Part shown: one piece after another, positions 11,901-27,599 of the stretch | Layout of the letters: the number at the start of each line of letters is the position of its first letter | Numbering within the stretch: the first letter of the stretch is position 1 | Assembly (NCBI GenBank): GCA_037447605.1 | Contig: CM074816.1 | Coordinates: 753,171 to 817,170 of the forward strand | Reading direction: 5' to 3' | From: Zygnema circumcarinatum | Taxonomy: Eukaryota; Streptophyta; Zygnematophyceae; Zygnematales; Zygnemataceae | Length of the DNA stretch: 64,000 bases | Program-made: the position numbers and the translations under genes | The notes under the pieces: model-generated | Databases searched by the model: none | The model's input: only the letters and a program-made list of their open reading frames with translations | What the model was told of the DNA's origin: nothing

Positions 11901-14900
11901 GAATTGTGAGCATCCTCACCCTCCTTGGAAATATCAGAAGTTTGCGGAGAAAAAGCCATGCTGATTTATTCTGTTATCTTCGGAAATCTCGCTTCTCTTC
12001 ATAACAATTTGTAACACCCGAGGAGGAAGCTGCCTTGCCTTCTGTCGCATGTAGGAATTCTGAGTCATTGGAATTTCTTATCAAGCGCATGTGAGGCTAT
12101 TGCAAATCATGTATTGCAAAGAAGTCCTTAACTTTTCGTGTGTTTCATTCCACATGCAGGGATTTGTCAAACAATAACTTCACAGGCAGTATACCGGATT
12201 CCATTGGAGGTCTGCAAAGCCTGAAAATACTGTATGTTGCTCCGTTTCACCCAATACTTCCAAGTCAATCTGTGCCACAATGATCTGCTGGAGTGCCCAC
12301 TTTTCTTGTTGAAGCGTCGCCTATAGCCTGCCTTTTTCTCCTATGTTTAGCTGAGTCTGTGATAGAATATGCAGGAAAAGCTAGTTCAGTAGGAAGGTGT
12401 TTGGAGACATGAAGGATTTGGCTTCCTTCTAATGCCAACCTGTTGGATACTGAACAGTTGTGGAAAGGCAAGCAGCGGCTAGTCATATTGAATGGTTGCT
12501 CCTCGAATATAGCTGACGAGAGCTTTTTGGTTGCTGCCGCCTGGGAAGAGCCATAAAATGTTGACGCAGCATGGAACTTTTTTTGTGTTATTACCCCTTC
12601 TGAAAGAATAGAATATTCTGAAATCGAGAATAAAATGACAGGAGGACGGTACGGTAACCTTTTTTCCACTTGTTACAGGGACTTGTCAAACAATCAATTG
12701 ACTGGGAGCATTCCCTCCTCCCTTGGAAATGCCACTGCTCTAAGGACCCTGTGAGTGGCAAACCGGTCTCTAACCATCTCTCTGCTAACATTGATGCAGC
12801 AGAAGCTTAGGTATTGAAGAGGAATCAAATCGGAAATCTGAAATATTAGTCCTCGGGTTTTGTAAATCTTTGAAGGGCATTTAAGGATTTAAGGAACTGC
12901 TTCCACATGAAAATTGTGTCTATGGTTTGCATAAGTCTATCAGAATTCGAAAAAGAGTGTCCTTTCTGGGACAAGCTGAAGGCGTTCTCATGAGCATCAT
13001 AGCATAGAGATGGGTTGGATGGTCTTCATCGTTCGAAGTTTTGCTTTATGAAAAAAAATAACTTGCCGCATATTTACAGAAACGTTGGCAACAATTTACT
13101 GAGCGGCGCCATTCCTCCAATAATTGGGACCCTGAACAGCCTCAAGTACTTGTAAGTGTGTGTGGCCTGTTTACATGGCAATAATCTCTCTCGTGCTTTC
13201 TTTATCCGTGTCTCAGAAAAAAGACTGCAGAAGAGTGAGAAGCAGAAAAATAATAAAATAAACGAAATGCAGGGCATTCTGCACCTCCGTCGAGCACACA
13301 AAGGTCAGTTTCAAGTGACTTTCTGGAATATTCAAAAACGCTTTCATCCATTGGCTCTCTCTTTTGCATTCGCTCTCACAGGACCTTATCCTCCAATCAA
13401 CTGACGGGTGCTATTCCCGCAAGCCTCAGTGGGCTTTCGGCTATAAGGACGATGTAAGCAGCGCCTCAACTCATTTGAAAAGCTGAAGCTTACTCTCACG
13501 AAGCAAATGGTTTATCGTTTTTGAAGGCCTTGATCTTTATAGCTTGACCGATACAGCCCATATGCTAAGCTCAGTGCAACAAATCTGAAATTCAAAGTTC
13601 AAGTCAAATTCTCAACAGATCGCGATTCTGTGTGCTGTGCAGGTCTCTTGCAAATAATCTGCTCATTGGACCCCTAGTTTTCGACTTTGGTTTGCTCGAA
13701 GATGCAACTTTTGATTTCAGCAACAACTACTTGTCCGGAGAATACGCCGTCAAAGTGAATGAAGACGATGTGAAGTGTACTGGCATTGATAGGAACTGCT
13801 TTTCCGGTTCAGCTGTGAGTTCATGCAGTACTCAGAGAGACGCAGCTTCCTGCGCTCTGTTCTGCAATGCAACTCAGCCTCAAGGCGCATGCGGTGGAAA
13901 CGGCTTTTGTTATCTTAACGGAAGCCAACCCACATGTGCATGCGCCGCCGGCTTTGTAACCTCCGCCAATAAAGACTCCTGCGTGTTTGGTGAGTGCTAC
14001 ATATCTCTTTCCCCTTCTGAGTCCCCTTCTGAGTCCCCCTCTAGACATTGATTTGTCAAGATGGAAACTTTAACCTGCTCACATTCTGCAGACTGTTAGG
14101 TTGCACCTGTGGTGCTATAACATTTTGAGAGCTTTCAGGTTCAAGACCTGTTTTTTTTTTTCACACATTTAGAAATTCTGTGCAGAGGGCCGTGGGTCTG
14201 GTCTCAGTCTTACGACTGCCCTTATTACAAAGGTGAATCCCTATTTTCGGTATGCAAGCTCGGGATATTTGAGGAGACGGAGCGGCAAAGCTTCGTGGCA
14301 GGTCGCTATTGCGTGGAATTGGACGGAGGAGGGAGCTGTTCAGAACATCAAAGATCAAAAAAATTGCAGTAAGAGCACTTTCTTTGACCAGATCCTTGTT
14401 CAACTCGACTGCTGCGTGATGTTACTTTTTTAGCTCGTTAGAAAGACTGCTCCTATGATCCCACCTAGAAGCTGTGCCATCTTCTTCATTAATGAGCTCA
14501 ACTCTAATCCTCATCTCATTTTCCTGCATACAATACCGTCCGTCCATTCCATCACAAGTACTTATCCTGTTCTGATGAGTGTTCGTCATGCTGAACACAA
14601 TCTTTATGTTTTGCATAATTGTAGGTACATGTTGGATATTCGCTCCGATATCTGCGATAGAAAGCGCCCTGTACATCGCAAGCGGTGGGCAGTCTCCGGT
14701 GCCGCAATTGGCGGAGGATCAGGTCCTGACCTGCTCGGGGAGCAACAAAACGTGCGGGGCCGGAGGGTGGCCCACAGAGACGCTCGAATATGCCTTGAGC
14801 AACACCTTACTGCTGCAATCCAACTTCGTGGACTCTTCCAGCTGCGGACAGGTAAGAACATTCTAGTAGTGATACGATCATTTTTGTCACTGCATCTACT

Positions 14901-17900
14901 CATGGCGTTCGCCATTCACAAGACTCTCTAAAAGCTCTGTCAACTGTACTAGGCAGCTTTTCCCCGAGCTTACAGTTTGTGTGCGGAGTCTGCAGGGCGA
15001 CAATGCGCTGAGAGTGTCCTCCTACGAGCAGGTGCAGTTCAACGGTTGGCTCGGCCTCCTGCTCATCCTGCAGCAGCAAGTGGCCGTTGTCACTATTGAG
15101 GCGTCCGGCGATAGCTTCATCAATTACAACGGAGTAAGTCAGTGTGAATACTTCTGTTACCTTTCGTCCACATACTTTTTCTATACTTAATCAGTTAATC
15201 TTGACCATCCGAAGATCGAGACCTAGACCAAGGAACTGACTCGGAGGTCCGACATGGCAGCATTGATGCCTCAGCGACCTTTCATGGAACCCACAAAAAC
15301 CCTTCGCATCCCCTTCGCATTTGAGTGAAAGTCCACAAAACAGTCCCCGCTAAAGCTACTCAAGAGGTCTACTTTAGCACCCCTACTCAGAGTATGTAGA
15401 TCTGCTTCAAGTTCACACCCTCGCTTTCTAGAACCATCATAACTTTGCATTTTTACCATTCTGCTTGCTGCAGGGGGTGTTTGACGATGAAGACTGCTTT
15501 TCGAACGGAGTGGATCACAGCGTGGCGGTGGTCGGATACGACCTGAGCGCGGATCCACCCTTTTGGATCCTCCGCAACTCGTGGGGGCGCAACTGGGGCG
15601 AGCAGGGTTACATGCGCCTCAAAATAACCGCCGGGGCGGGGATATGCGGCATCACCAGCCTGCCCGCGCTCATGCCCGTCCTCCGGCCCCAAGGTGGGAC
15701 TTGAGATGGATGTGGATTGGATATGCGTTGTACTTTTCGAGCATCCACAACGGTAGACTGGAGGGTCGTATGGGAGCATGCAATTAGCAGTTGGAAAGGC
15801 CTTCTGCTTTTTGTTGAGAGTCGATACGCCCATCCTTATCTGAGTTGATCACTGAGCCTCAAAGAAGCGCTTCGCTACCCATTTCTGCACCTTACGGCAA
15901 ATCTCGGAATTGGAAGCGTCTTCTCATGTTGCCCTCCCTTCGACATTCGTTGAGTGCAGTTGGCGATCCATGCTTCAGGAATAACTATGCGAGTGTGGTC
16001 CTCAAGAATGTGAATGGCCCCGGCGGAGTGAACCCCTGTGGAAACGGCATCTGCATTCCTGCGGGGTCGACCAACCTCTGCCACTGCTCGGAAGGCTTTG
16101 TGGCGGTCACTAACAACGACTACTCGCAAACCTGCGCACCCCGTGAGTGCTTTTGCTTCAACAAAGGGCTCTTCCGTGAGAAATGTCAAACAGTGAATGT
16201 GGTCACAGCAGATATCCCCTATGCCTGTGTGTGAATATTCTCACCATCTTCACAGAGCCTCCTTCTCAAGTTCTGTTGGCGGTCGTGCAGTGTCTCCATG
16301 CAAGTTTGCTTCACGGAATCCGTGCGGCGTTGGAGAGTGTTTGGATGCCGCGGCGCCTCTGGGAACGTACCAATGCTTGTGCCCCATCGGCTATGCGCCC
16401 GACTCCCCGGAGGGCACGCTCACGTGCTTGCCAGGTAGATATCTCCTCATCACTCGTAAAAAAATGCCAAAGCACTTCATTACAGTATCCGATACCATTA
16501 GCCTAAAATAGCCATTTGTCATTCTCAAGCCTAATTTAACCGTTGCTGTGACCCGTCGGTTATCATCCTTCCTGAGAACTGTTCTTGAAATATCGAACGA
16601 AAGTTTTCTATATGGAGTACTCCTTTGCAGGCGGATCGCTATGTCCTATGAATATGGTACTCGTTTTGGTTTCAGTTTAACGGACGGTTTTCCTTCAGTA
16701 TTACTGACGATGTTTTAAGTCTGACATGCCCTAACCACCTTAACTGAGAAACTTATCAAACAAGAGGATGGGAGGGAGGGCAGTTTGAGAGACTTCTCTG
16801 ACTGACGGGTAGCGTTGTTCGTGCAGCGGCGATGGTGGAAGGACAGCAGAATTTCACAGTGCCCATTGGCACAAACATAAGTTGCCCTGCCGTTTACAAC
16901 ATGTATGGCATCAACAAAACCACGTTTTTGGAGCAGAACAAAGTAAGTATTGGTGAACGCTTCTTGCCCTCTCTAGCTCAGTCTTGCAGAAACTCCGAAT
17001 AGGTCTGTGTGGGCGCATCAACTCTCCGAAACACTAAAAGGTTATCTCCACGGTTTTTTTTTACCGCTGAGCCAAACCATCATTGCCTCACAAAATGACT
17101 TCCAATGGGAATATGAAGCTGACGCAGACCTTCACATCGTGCAGAACTTGAGTTGCCAATCGCCACTTCCAGAAGGCACGGTTGTGAATGTCACCAATTT
17201 CCAGAACTGCTCCGTGGTGTACGCCGTCAATGAGGTGAGCTCCGTTTGCATGCTCAGCTCTCTGTTAATTCTTGTCTCCGTTCTGTGTGCCTACAGCTCG
17301 CTTTTACTCCATTGGTCTGCACTCATCTTAAAGCACTATGAGGCGGGCGAGGGCTGCTTTTAAGCTCACCTTCTGTCCTATCCATGCTGCAGGGTGACAC
17401 GTGCGACTCCATCGCAACAGTGTTCAACGTGACTTCAATATCCGGCCCCGATTCACCCAATCCTGATTTGGACTGCTCACAGCTCATGCCCTTCCAACAG
17501 GTATGCCTGCTTAGATACGAATGTCGCTCTGGCTTTTCCAATAAGAGCAGCTCGTTAGTCACGATTCATCTTTGCTTCATTTGATGGTGATACTTGGTGG
17601 ACTTGTTATGCAGGTCTGCATTCAAAGAGGGCCCCTCGAATACACAGGGCCTTGCGTTCTGCCATATGATGTTCAGCCTGACGAATCGTGCTTTTCGATA
17701 ACAGCAAAGTATCTCGCTGGTGATATTTGGAAGTTTTATAAGCTCAACCCTGGCGTCTTTTGCGGCAAACTGCTGCTTCCTACCAGCGGCGGTGTGGCAC
17801 TTGGCCAACAGGTGAGACGCTCCTCAAAGCAGATGAACGTTCAACGCCTTTCAGTTTCATAAATCTGTAATTTCCATGTTGGAGCATGTGCTTCGAGTCG

Positions 17901-18229
17901 TCTGCCTCCTAAAGTCCTGCTCGAGGTGAGTTTTCAGTCGAAGGATATTGAGTGTTTGGCTTGAGTGATGTGCTCAGTACATGCTCGTCTAATTTTTTTT
18001 ATGTCACGATGCGAGCGAGCAGGTCTGCCTGGAAGCAGGGGATGTGGGAGTGAGTCAAACCTGCACGGGCAAGTCCGTTTCTCTGAGGAATGGAAACAGC
18101 TGTGCTAGTCTGAAGAACTGCTTCACAAAAAAGGACACCTTCAAGAAATTGAATAAGTTCGCGTGTACCGCAAAAGCATTGAAGGCAAAGACGCATTTGT
18201 GCGTTCCTCCTCTCAGCAGATGTAACTGA
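8973..18229 (+). CDS. Lectin-Pro-rich-LRR-EGF-papain-EGF-LysM secreted protease, copy B
   Basis: Exons: 8973-9045 (signal peptide, hydrophobic LLAIAMLVAGAVPALG), 9415-9498, 9790-9942 and 10277-10486 (ricin-B-like repeats: KCFGVPDGTTESG...C...SQMF and GRCLDSSTGKEGD...C...QLW), 10943-11338 (Ser/Pro-rich wall-type linker), 11608-11660+ (LRRNT_2, AALLAFKQAVTSDSRN, cut by the N gap), LRR exons 11834-11905, 12160-12231, 12679-12750, 13080-13151, 13382-13453, then 13643-13989 (last LRR and EGF), 14186-14368, 14625-14851, 14996-15133, 15474-15693 (C1A peptidase), 15960-16142, 16291-16434 (EGFs), 16827-16942, 17145-17234, 17393-17500, 17614-17811, 18023-18229 (LysM-like). Catalytic Gln, Cys, His and Asn are present. 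The lectin to LRRNT exons are all joined by phase-1 introns, which supports one gene, but the gap and uncertain donors (10486, 9498) leave two genes possible. Inferred role: extracellular protease with glycan-binding modules at both ends. Confidence 0.75.
10943..11338 (+). repeat. CCCCTCTCTCTC low-complexity exon coding a Ser/Pro-rich linker
   Basis: This degenerate (CTCTCCCC)n tract is open in all three forward frames. The frame matching the phase-1 introns on both sides reads as SPPLSPTLSPPL and PPPPRPPPR blocks, typical of hydroxyproline-rich plant wall proteins. The other frames give SPSLSPSL and LPLSLPLS, taken here as shadows. The reading is chosen by splice phase: entry G|TT, exit GAA G|gt. 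Confidence 0.6.
11661..11670. other. Assembly gap (10 N) inside the LRRNT exon of copy B
   Basis: Ten N bases interrupt the exon that codes for the LRRNT_2 cap. The expected W...CxW.GV.C part of the cap and the splice donor are not visible, so the gap is probably longer than ten bases or collapsed. The sequence after it (11671-11833) shows no clear continuation. Confidence 0.95.
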
Positions 18230-19110
18230 AATAGGTATATGCGGGTACGTACTCGAGAATATGCCGTCAAGGGTATGTTGCTGGAGGGCCATCCATTATC
18301 CAATTGACAGTATGTAATTAGAAGGATATCTTGTTGAGGTTATGTCGGGATCGATAAGTCGACTCGCATTGCAGAGAAATTTTCTTCAGGTTTTATCATC
18401 TTGCCTCACTTTATGTAAAAACTCTCGACGGTGAGGAAGCCATCTGTAAGTGAGAAAAGGTGGCAAAGAGTGGCAGCTCCGCGGTTAGTTTGTCCAACAG
18501 GGCGGGCGGGCATTGCACTGCGAGGGTGGGACAGGGCCAGCCCGCCGCTGGTGCCCTGCAGAAGCAGCACTTCCATGTTGTCTCGTTCCGTTAAACAGCG
18601 ACAAGAGCGTGCCTTCCATGCACTTTGAGCCCATGGATCGATCGGTGATGCGGCGAGCCATGCGAACCTCGATGAGGGCAGGCTCGGAATTTGGTTCTAC
18701 TCTGATTCGCTCTCATAATCGATTGGCTCGATGGTGTTAGAAAAAATGCTTTCTTGCTTGCGTATGCATATGTAACACATGTATGGTACGAAATGGAGGC
18801 CACGCATGGACTCTTGCTTCGTAGCACATGTGCTTCCACAAAGGGACATCTGCTTCAAATTAATGATTTGACACTGTCAAATTACGCATGCCCATGCAGA
18901 TATTGATATGGTTTATGATGAAAATAGAGTTCACAACCAACATTGTACAGTGGCTAGGCACACATTGTCGTTGGCCATGTTGCCAGCATTTTCATGTTGG
19001 TAGCGTGCACATGCCATGGGACCTACCGCGTAGGTTGTACGGCTATACGCCGCGTGGCGACGCATTCAAATTTCGGCAGCCTTGCCCGGGAGGCGACCTG
19101 CCGCGTCCTG
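18230..19110. other. Intergenic region, 3' flank of copy B
   Basis: No gene is supported. The region is mixed-composition sequence with short open frames that show no recognisable motif. From about 18990 it becomes GC-rich and leads into the LEA promoter. Confidence 0.5.
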
Positions 19111-19376
19111 CCACGTGGCGGCATGCGGCCGCGTTTTCCCTTGCTGAGTTGGCCGCCACGCAAACAGTCGTGTGCCGCGGGGCTACGTGGCGGCCTGTCG
19201 GCGCGTTTGAACGTCGAAATTCCAGACCCAACAAGAACCTGCGCACGTGGCGGCTGCACAGCAGCTGTGCGTGCGTGGCGCCCATGCAAAGGCCATACGT
19301 GGCGAGTGCAAACGCCAGCAGGTGCCACGTTGCATACCGCTCTTGCAGGTTCCTGCGCCAGCAGGCGGCTATAAAG
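19034..19376 (+). promoter_or_regulatory. LEA promoter: ACGTGGC (ABRE/G-box) array and TATA box
   Basis: ABRE-type cores ACGTGGCG occur at about 19113, 19185, 19245 and 19297, with related GCGTGGCG at about 19052 and 19273 and CCACGTT near 19325. A TATA box (TATAAAG) lies at 19370-19376, about 125 bases before the ATG. ACGTGGC is the known core bound by bZIP ABF/ABI5-type factors in land plants. Control of the downstream gene by desiccation or ABA-like signals is inference. Confidence 0.7.
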
Positions 19377-19501
19377 AGGGGCTGCAGGGCCTTTTGACGG
19401 CAGGCTGCTTTCTTCGCTTAGCTCTTGGAACTCTCTGCTCTTACTCTCTCTCTCGCGCTCTCCTTTTTTTTCCTTTGATCAAGAACTCGCTCTCTGCCAC
19501 C

Positions 19502-20258
19502 ATGTCTGGACAGAGCCAAGAGGTGAGTACCGCAATTGCGTCGTGCTCTTAATAGGGAGGATCGCTGATTCTTTTTAGTCTGGATTAGTTTGGTGTATTG
19601 ATGAGTTCCCAAGGGAGGGGTCTATCCATTCAATCTGGCTCAAATTGTTGACACAAAGGAGCGTAAATGGGAAGTGTGTTTCTATTTGAATCCGCTTGCT
19701 TCTAGCTTTGGAATTTAGAAGCAACAGATGCAGTTACCAGATTTGTGATTCACCTAGTTTGACATCGTTCGCTATTTTTTTTTGCAGTCACTTGTGGACA
19801 AGGCCAAGGGCTACGCCCAGGCAGGTAATTTTGCACTCGGATGTTTCCTACTTACCTGCTTTCGTTGCATTTTTTCCAATTTTGTATTGTGCTTCCATGT
19901 TTTACTTCACCTTCAATGCTTATTTTCTTTGCCCTTTCTCTCTTTTGCAGCAAGTGACAATATTTCTCAGGCAGCACAAAACACGAAGGACACTGTCGGA
20001 GGTGCCTTCCAGGGTGCTGGAGACAAGAGCAAGGAAACGTACGGCCAGGCCAAGGATCAGGTGTCTCATGCTACCGGACAGGCGCAGGACTCTGCAAAAG
20101 AGACCGCTGGTCAGGCTCAGGAAGGAGCGCAGCGCGCCACGGAGCAGACCAAGGGTGCGGCGCATGATGCTGCCTCCAAGACTCAGGACGCCGCATCCAA
20201 CGCCAGCAACCAGACACGGGGTGCTGCTGAAGATGCCAAGAGCAAGTTGAACCAGTAA
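19502..20258 (+). CDS. Group 3 (LEA_4-like) late embryogenesis abundant protein
   Basis: Three exons, 19502-19522, 19788-19824 and 19951-20258, give a 121-residue hydrophilic protein. Apart from the first seven residues it is made of Ala/Lys/Gln/Thr-rich 11-mer-like repeats such as AKETAGQAQEGAQ, DKAKGYAQAA and SKETYGQAKDQ. This is the amphipathic-helix pattern of LEA group 3 proteins, which are disordered in water and protect membranes and enzymes during drying. There is no Cys or Trp, no signal peptide and no membrane segment, so a cytosolic location is likely. The ATG follows a TATA box and an array of ACGTGGC elements that fit stress induction. Introns begin GTGAGT and GTAATT and end in TGCAG. 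It could also be called a general stress or CsbD-like repeat protein, but the repeats fit LEA best. Confidence 0.85.
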
Positions 20259-22261
20259 TTGTGAGTGAAACAAGTCTTGAACGACTGTATTCGCATTCGT
20301 TTGCTACTTTTGTAATGCTAGATCGCTCCTGAAGACCAGGATGTTGTCATCGAGTTGTTGTTTTTCTTGGCTGTTTTCATACTTATGGCTGGCTGACCTG
20401 CTGTATTCTGTGTGCAGGATTTTACGCTTGGCAGCCGGTCCTGGAGATGCTGCACGTTTTTGCATCATTGCTGTCACTATAAACGGCGTAGCAGTTGGAG
20501 CTGTTTAAGCCTGTACTAGATTTTCCTATTAATCAAATTTGTACAGTTGTGCGTAACTTCTTCAATCCAGTTTTTTCAAATGCGAATGTTTCTGATCCGA
20601 TGTATGTCTTTGACGATGATGATGATCTTTGGATGATGTGAAAAGTATTTGTAACTCTGCTGATGCTTGCATATCGTCCATCTCGTCCATCAATGCCTCT
20701 TGTTTCCGAAGGCTTCCATGCGGTTTCTGTGCTCAGTCTTCAGCAATCGGATATACTTCCATGAATTCTTGTTTTAAACCAGGAATGCACAAATATTACA
20801 CGCTTCTTCGGTTTTCTGTCAATATTGCTTCAGTCTTCAGTCTTTTCGCTGATTTTTTCTATTGATACGAGATTTTTTTCATTTTTTGGAAAAGAAGCAT
20901 CTGGCATTACAGTGTTACAAATCACAACCAAACGCTTAACCGAACACTGAATAGGAACTCGAAAATTGCGCTTTGCTTAACTTTGAATGTGAGTGAAACT
21001 GGCAAGTCGTTTTTTTTTTCGTGCTGTCTTTAATGCACAGCACCAGATGCGAATGTCTGATTCGACGTATGTCTTTTGCTACGGATGATTATGGAAATTA
21101 TTTTCGCGAGCCATGGTTTTTGCATGTCTGTCCATTATTGCCTCTGCTTTCGAAGGCTTTCGGAAGTTTCTGCTGTAGAAGCATTTACAATTGGATGTAT
21201 TTTGATGAATGCTTGTATGACTGGTGTGAATGTTTTTCCAAGATTTTCTGGTGTTATTGCTGTCAGCGGTGCCTGATTTGCTGCTTGCTAACCTACTTGC
21301 TTGCTCTTGCTTGCTGAGTCTGATTACGACTAATCGACAGTTTCTGAAAAGCAAAAACCGTTTCCTCTTTTCCCAAAATGCGAAGAGATATTGTGATAAA
21401 AATCCAGAAATGAGCTTGCAAAACTATATGCTGAACAAATCGCCATTCGTTGGCGATTATAGCTGCTTTTAAACCGCTCCTTCACACTTTCTTAACTTCA
21501 ACCCTAACCCTAAAAAAACGAAGCAGCAACAGAAGCGTTTGATTGTAAACGCGGACATCAAACAGTTGTACCTATGACGCTTAAGATGCTTCCAAAAATT
21601 AGTTCTCCAACGTTCCAACATAGCAAAGCGATAGCGAGGCGAAGCGTGCGCCCTGCAAAAACGGTAGTAATAGAATCTGCATTTTTGCTGTTGAAAATCG
21701 GAAAATAGAATGTAATTAATGAGAAAACCTTTTCAGCTACTTTGTTTTTTTCTTCTTTTACGAAAGGAGGAAACTAAATTATACATCGATACGTTGAAGC
21801 AAGAGTGTGAATCGCTTGCAAATGTCTCGGCAAATTCAATCAGCATTTTCATTCTAAAACACTGAAAAGGTGGGGAAAATAAACAGTTTATCTCACAGCC
21901 TCAAAATTTCTCGAAGAGTAAGAAATAGACGGAGAAAACCCTTCTTCGATTTTGTCAAATAAAATACGGAAAAACTGCTCTTTTCGTCACCAACAGGTCC
22001 ATTGTATGTACAGATAAAAAATAACAAAAAGGGAAACAGCAGTTGTGAAATACTCAAGCAAAAATCACATACAAACCTGACATGGGACCTTGATTTCTTG
22101 TACAACCCTCCCATCATGTCCTCCTTCTCTGCCAAACTTTGCAAGTGACAAACGAACCTTCCCAGCAGCTCCAACGACACACCCTCATACCTTTCCTAGG
22201 GTTCAGAACACCCTAACCCTAGAAACCACCCCTCCCCTTCACCCACAGCTAAACCCTAACC
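20259..22261. other. LEA 3' flank and AT-rich intergenic region with a diverged direct repeat
   Basis: No gene is supported. About 20575-20790 resembles about 21045-21225: both start near GATGCGAATGT, continue with GTATGTCTTT and share blocks around TTTCCGAAGGCTT/TTTCGAAGGCTT and GGATATACTTCCATGAAT/GGATGTATTTTGATGAAT. This is a direct repeat at roughly 460-base spacing. The rest is AT-rich. Telomere-like CCCTAACCCTAAA occurs near 21500 and CCCTAACCCTA near 22210 and 22255. Confidence 0.5.
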
Positions 22262-27050
<4,789 letters not shown>

Positions 27051-27340
27051 GGTCTCCGCTCCCTCCGTCCACAGCCCTGCAGCCTCCCCCTCTGCCTGGT
27101 CCCTCCTAGCCGGACAGGCGGAGCTAGCTCCTGCAGCAGTAACAGCAGGCGACCCTGGCCCTGCAGGAGCGTCTCTCTCGCGCTGGAGGGAGAGGGAGGG
27201 AGGGAGGGGGGTGGCCAGTGACTAGCCGAGTCGACTAACGGCTGGTTTTAGTCACAGCGCGCCACGTCACCAGACTTTGTACGTGACACGGCTTGGGAGA
27301 GGATTCGACCAATCAAAATATACCACGTCATTCACCTTTC

Positions 27341-27590
27341 ATACGTGGCAACTTTTCTTTGGCACACGTGTTTGTCGGATTCTAGACATTTGGCCCTCCA
27401 TGGGGAGCGGGCAAAGGGGAGGGGCGTTCTGTAGCACCACGTGGCAGATCGAGGGGACGCAATCTTGACTGCTACGTGGCGGAACACGCGTCTCCTTATC
27501 AGGGACCCCCCCCCCTCCTTGAGCTGTCAAGTGTGACAAGCGGACAAATCTGGCTCGACACGTGTTGCCTCTTTGGATCTCCACGTGGCA
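27341..27590. promoter_or_regulatory. Cluster of G-box/ABRE motifs upstream of synaptotagmin
   Basis: Six ACGTG-type sites lie in 250 bases: ATACGTGGCA (27341), ACACGTGT (27364), CCACGTGGCA (27438), CTACGTGGC (27472), ACACGTGT (27559) and CCACGTGGCA (27581). They lie 0.3-0.55 kb upstream of the minus-strand synaptotagmin start and could also act on the plus-strand PLAC8 gene. Binding by bZIP or bHLH factors is inferred from the motif only. Confidence 0.6.
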
Positions 27591-27599
27591 TACGGTCAA

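Noticed and set aside
18431-18740. Short plus-strand frames after copy B
   Set aside because: No motif, no splice context and no similarity to the neighbouring gene family.
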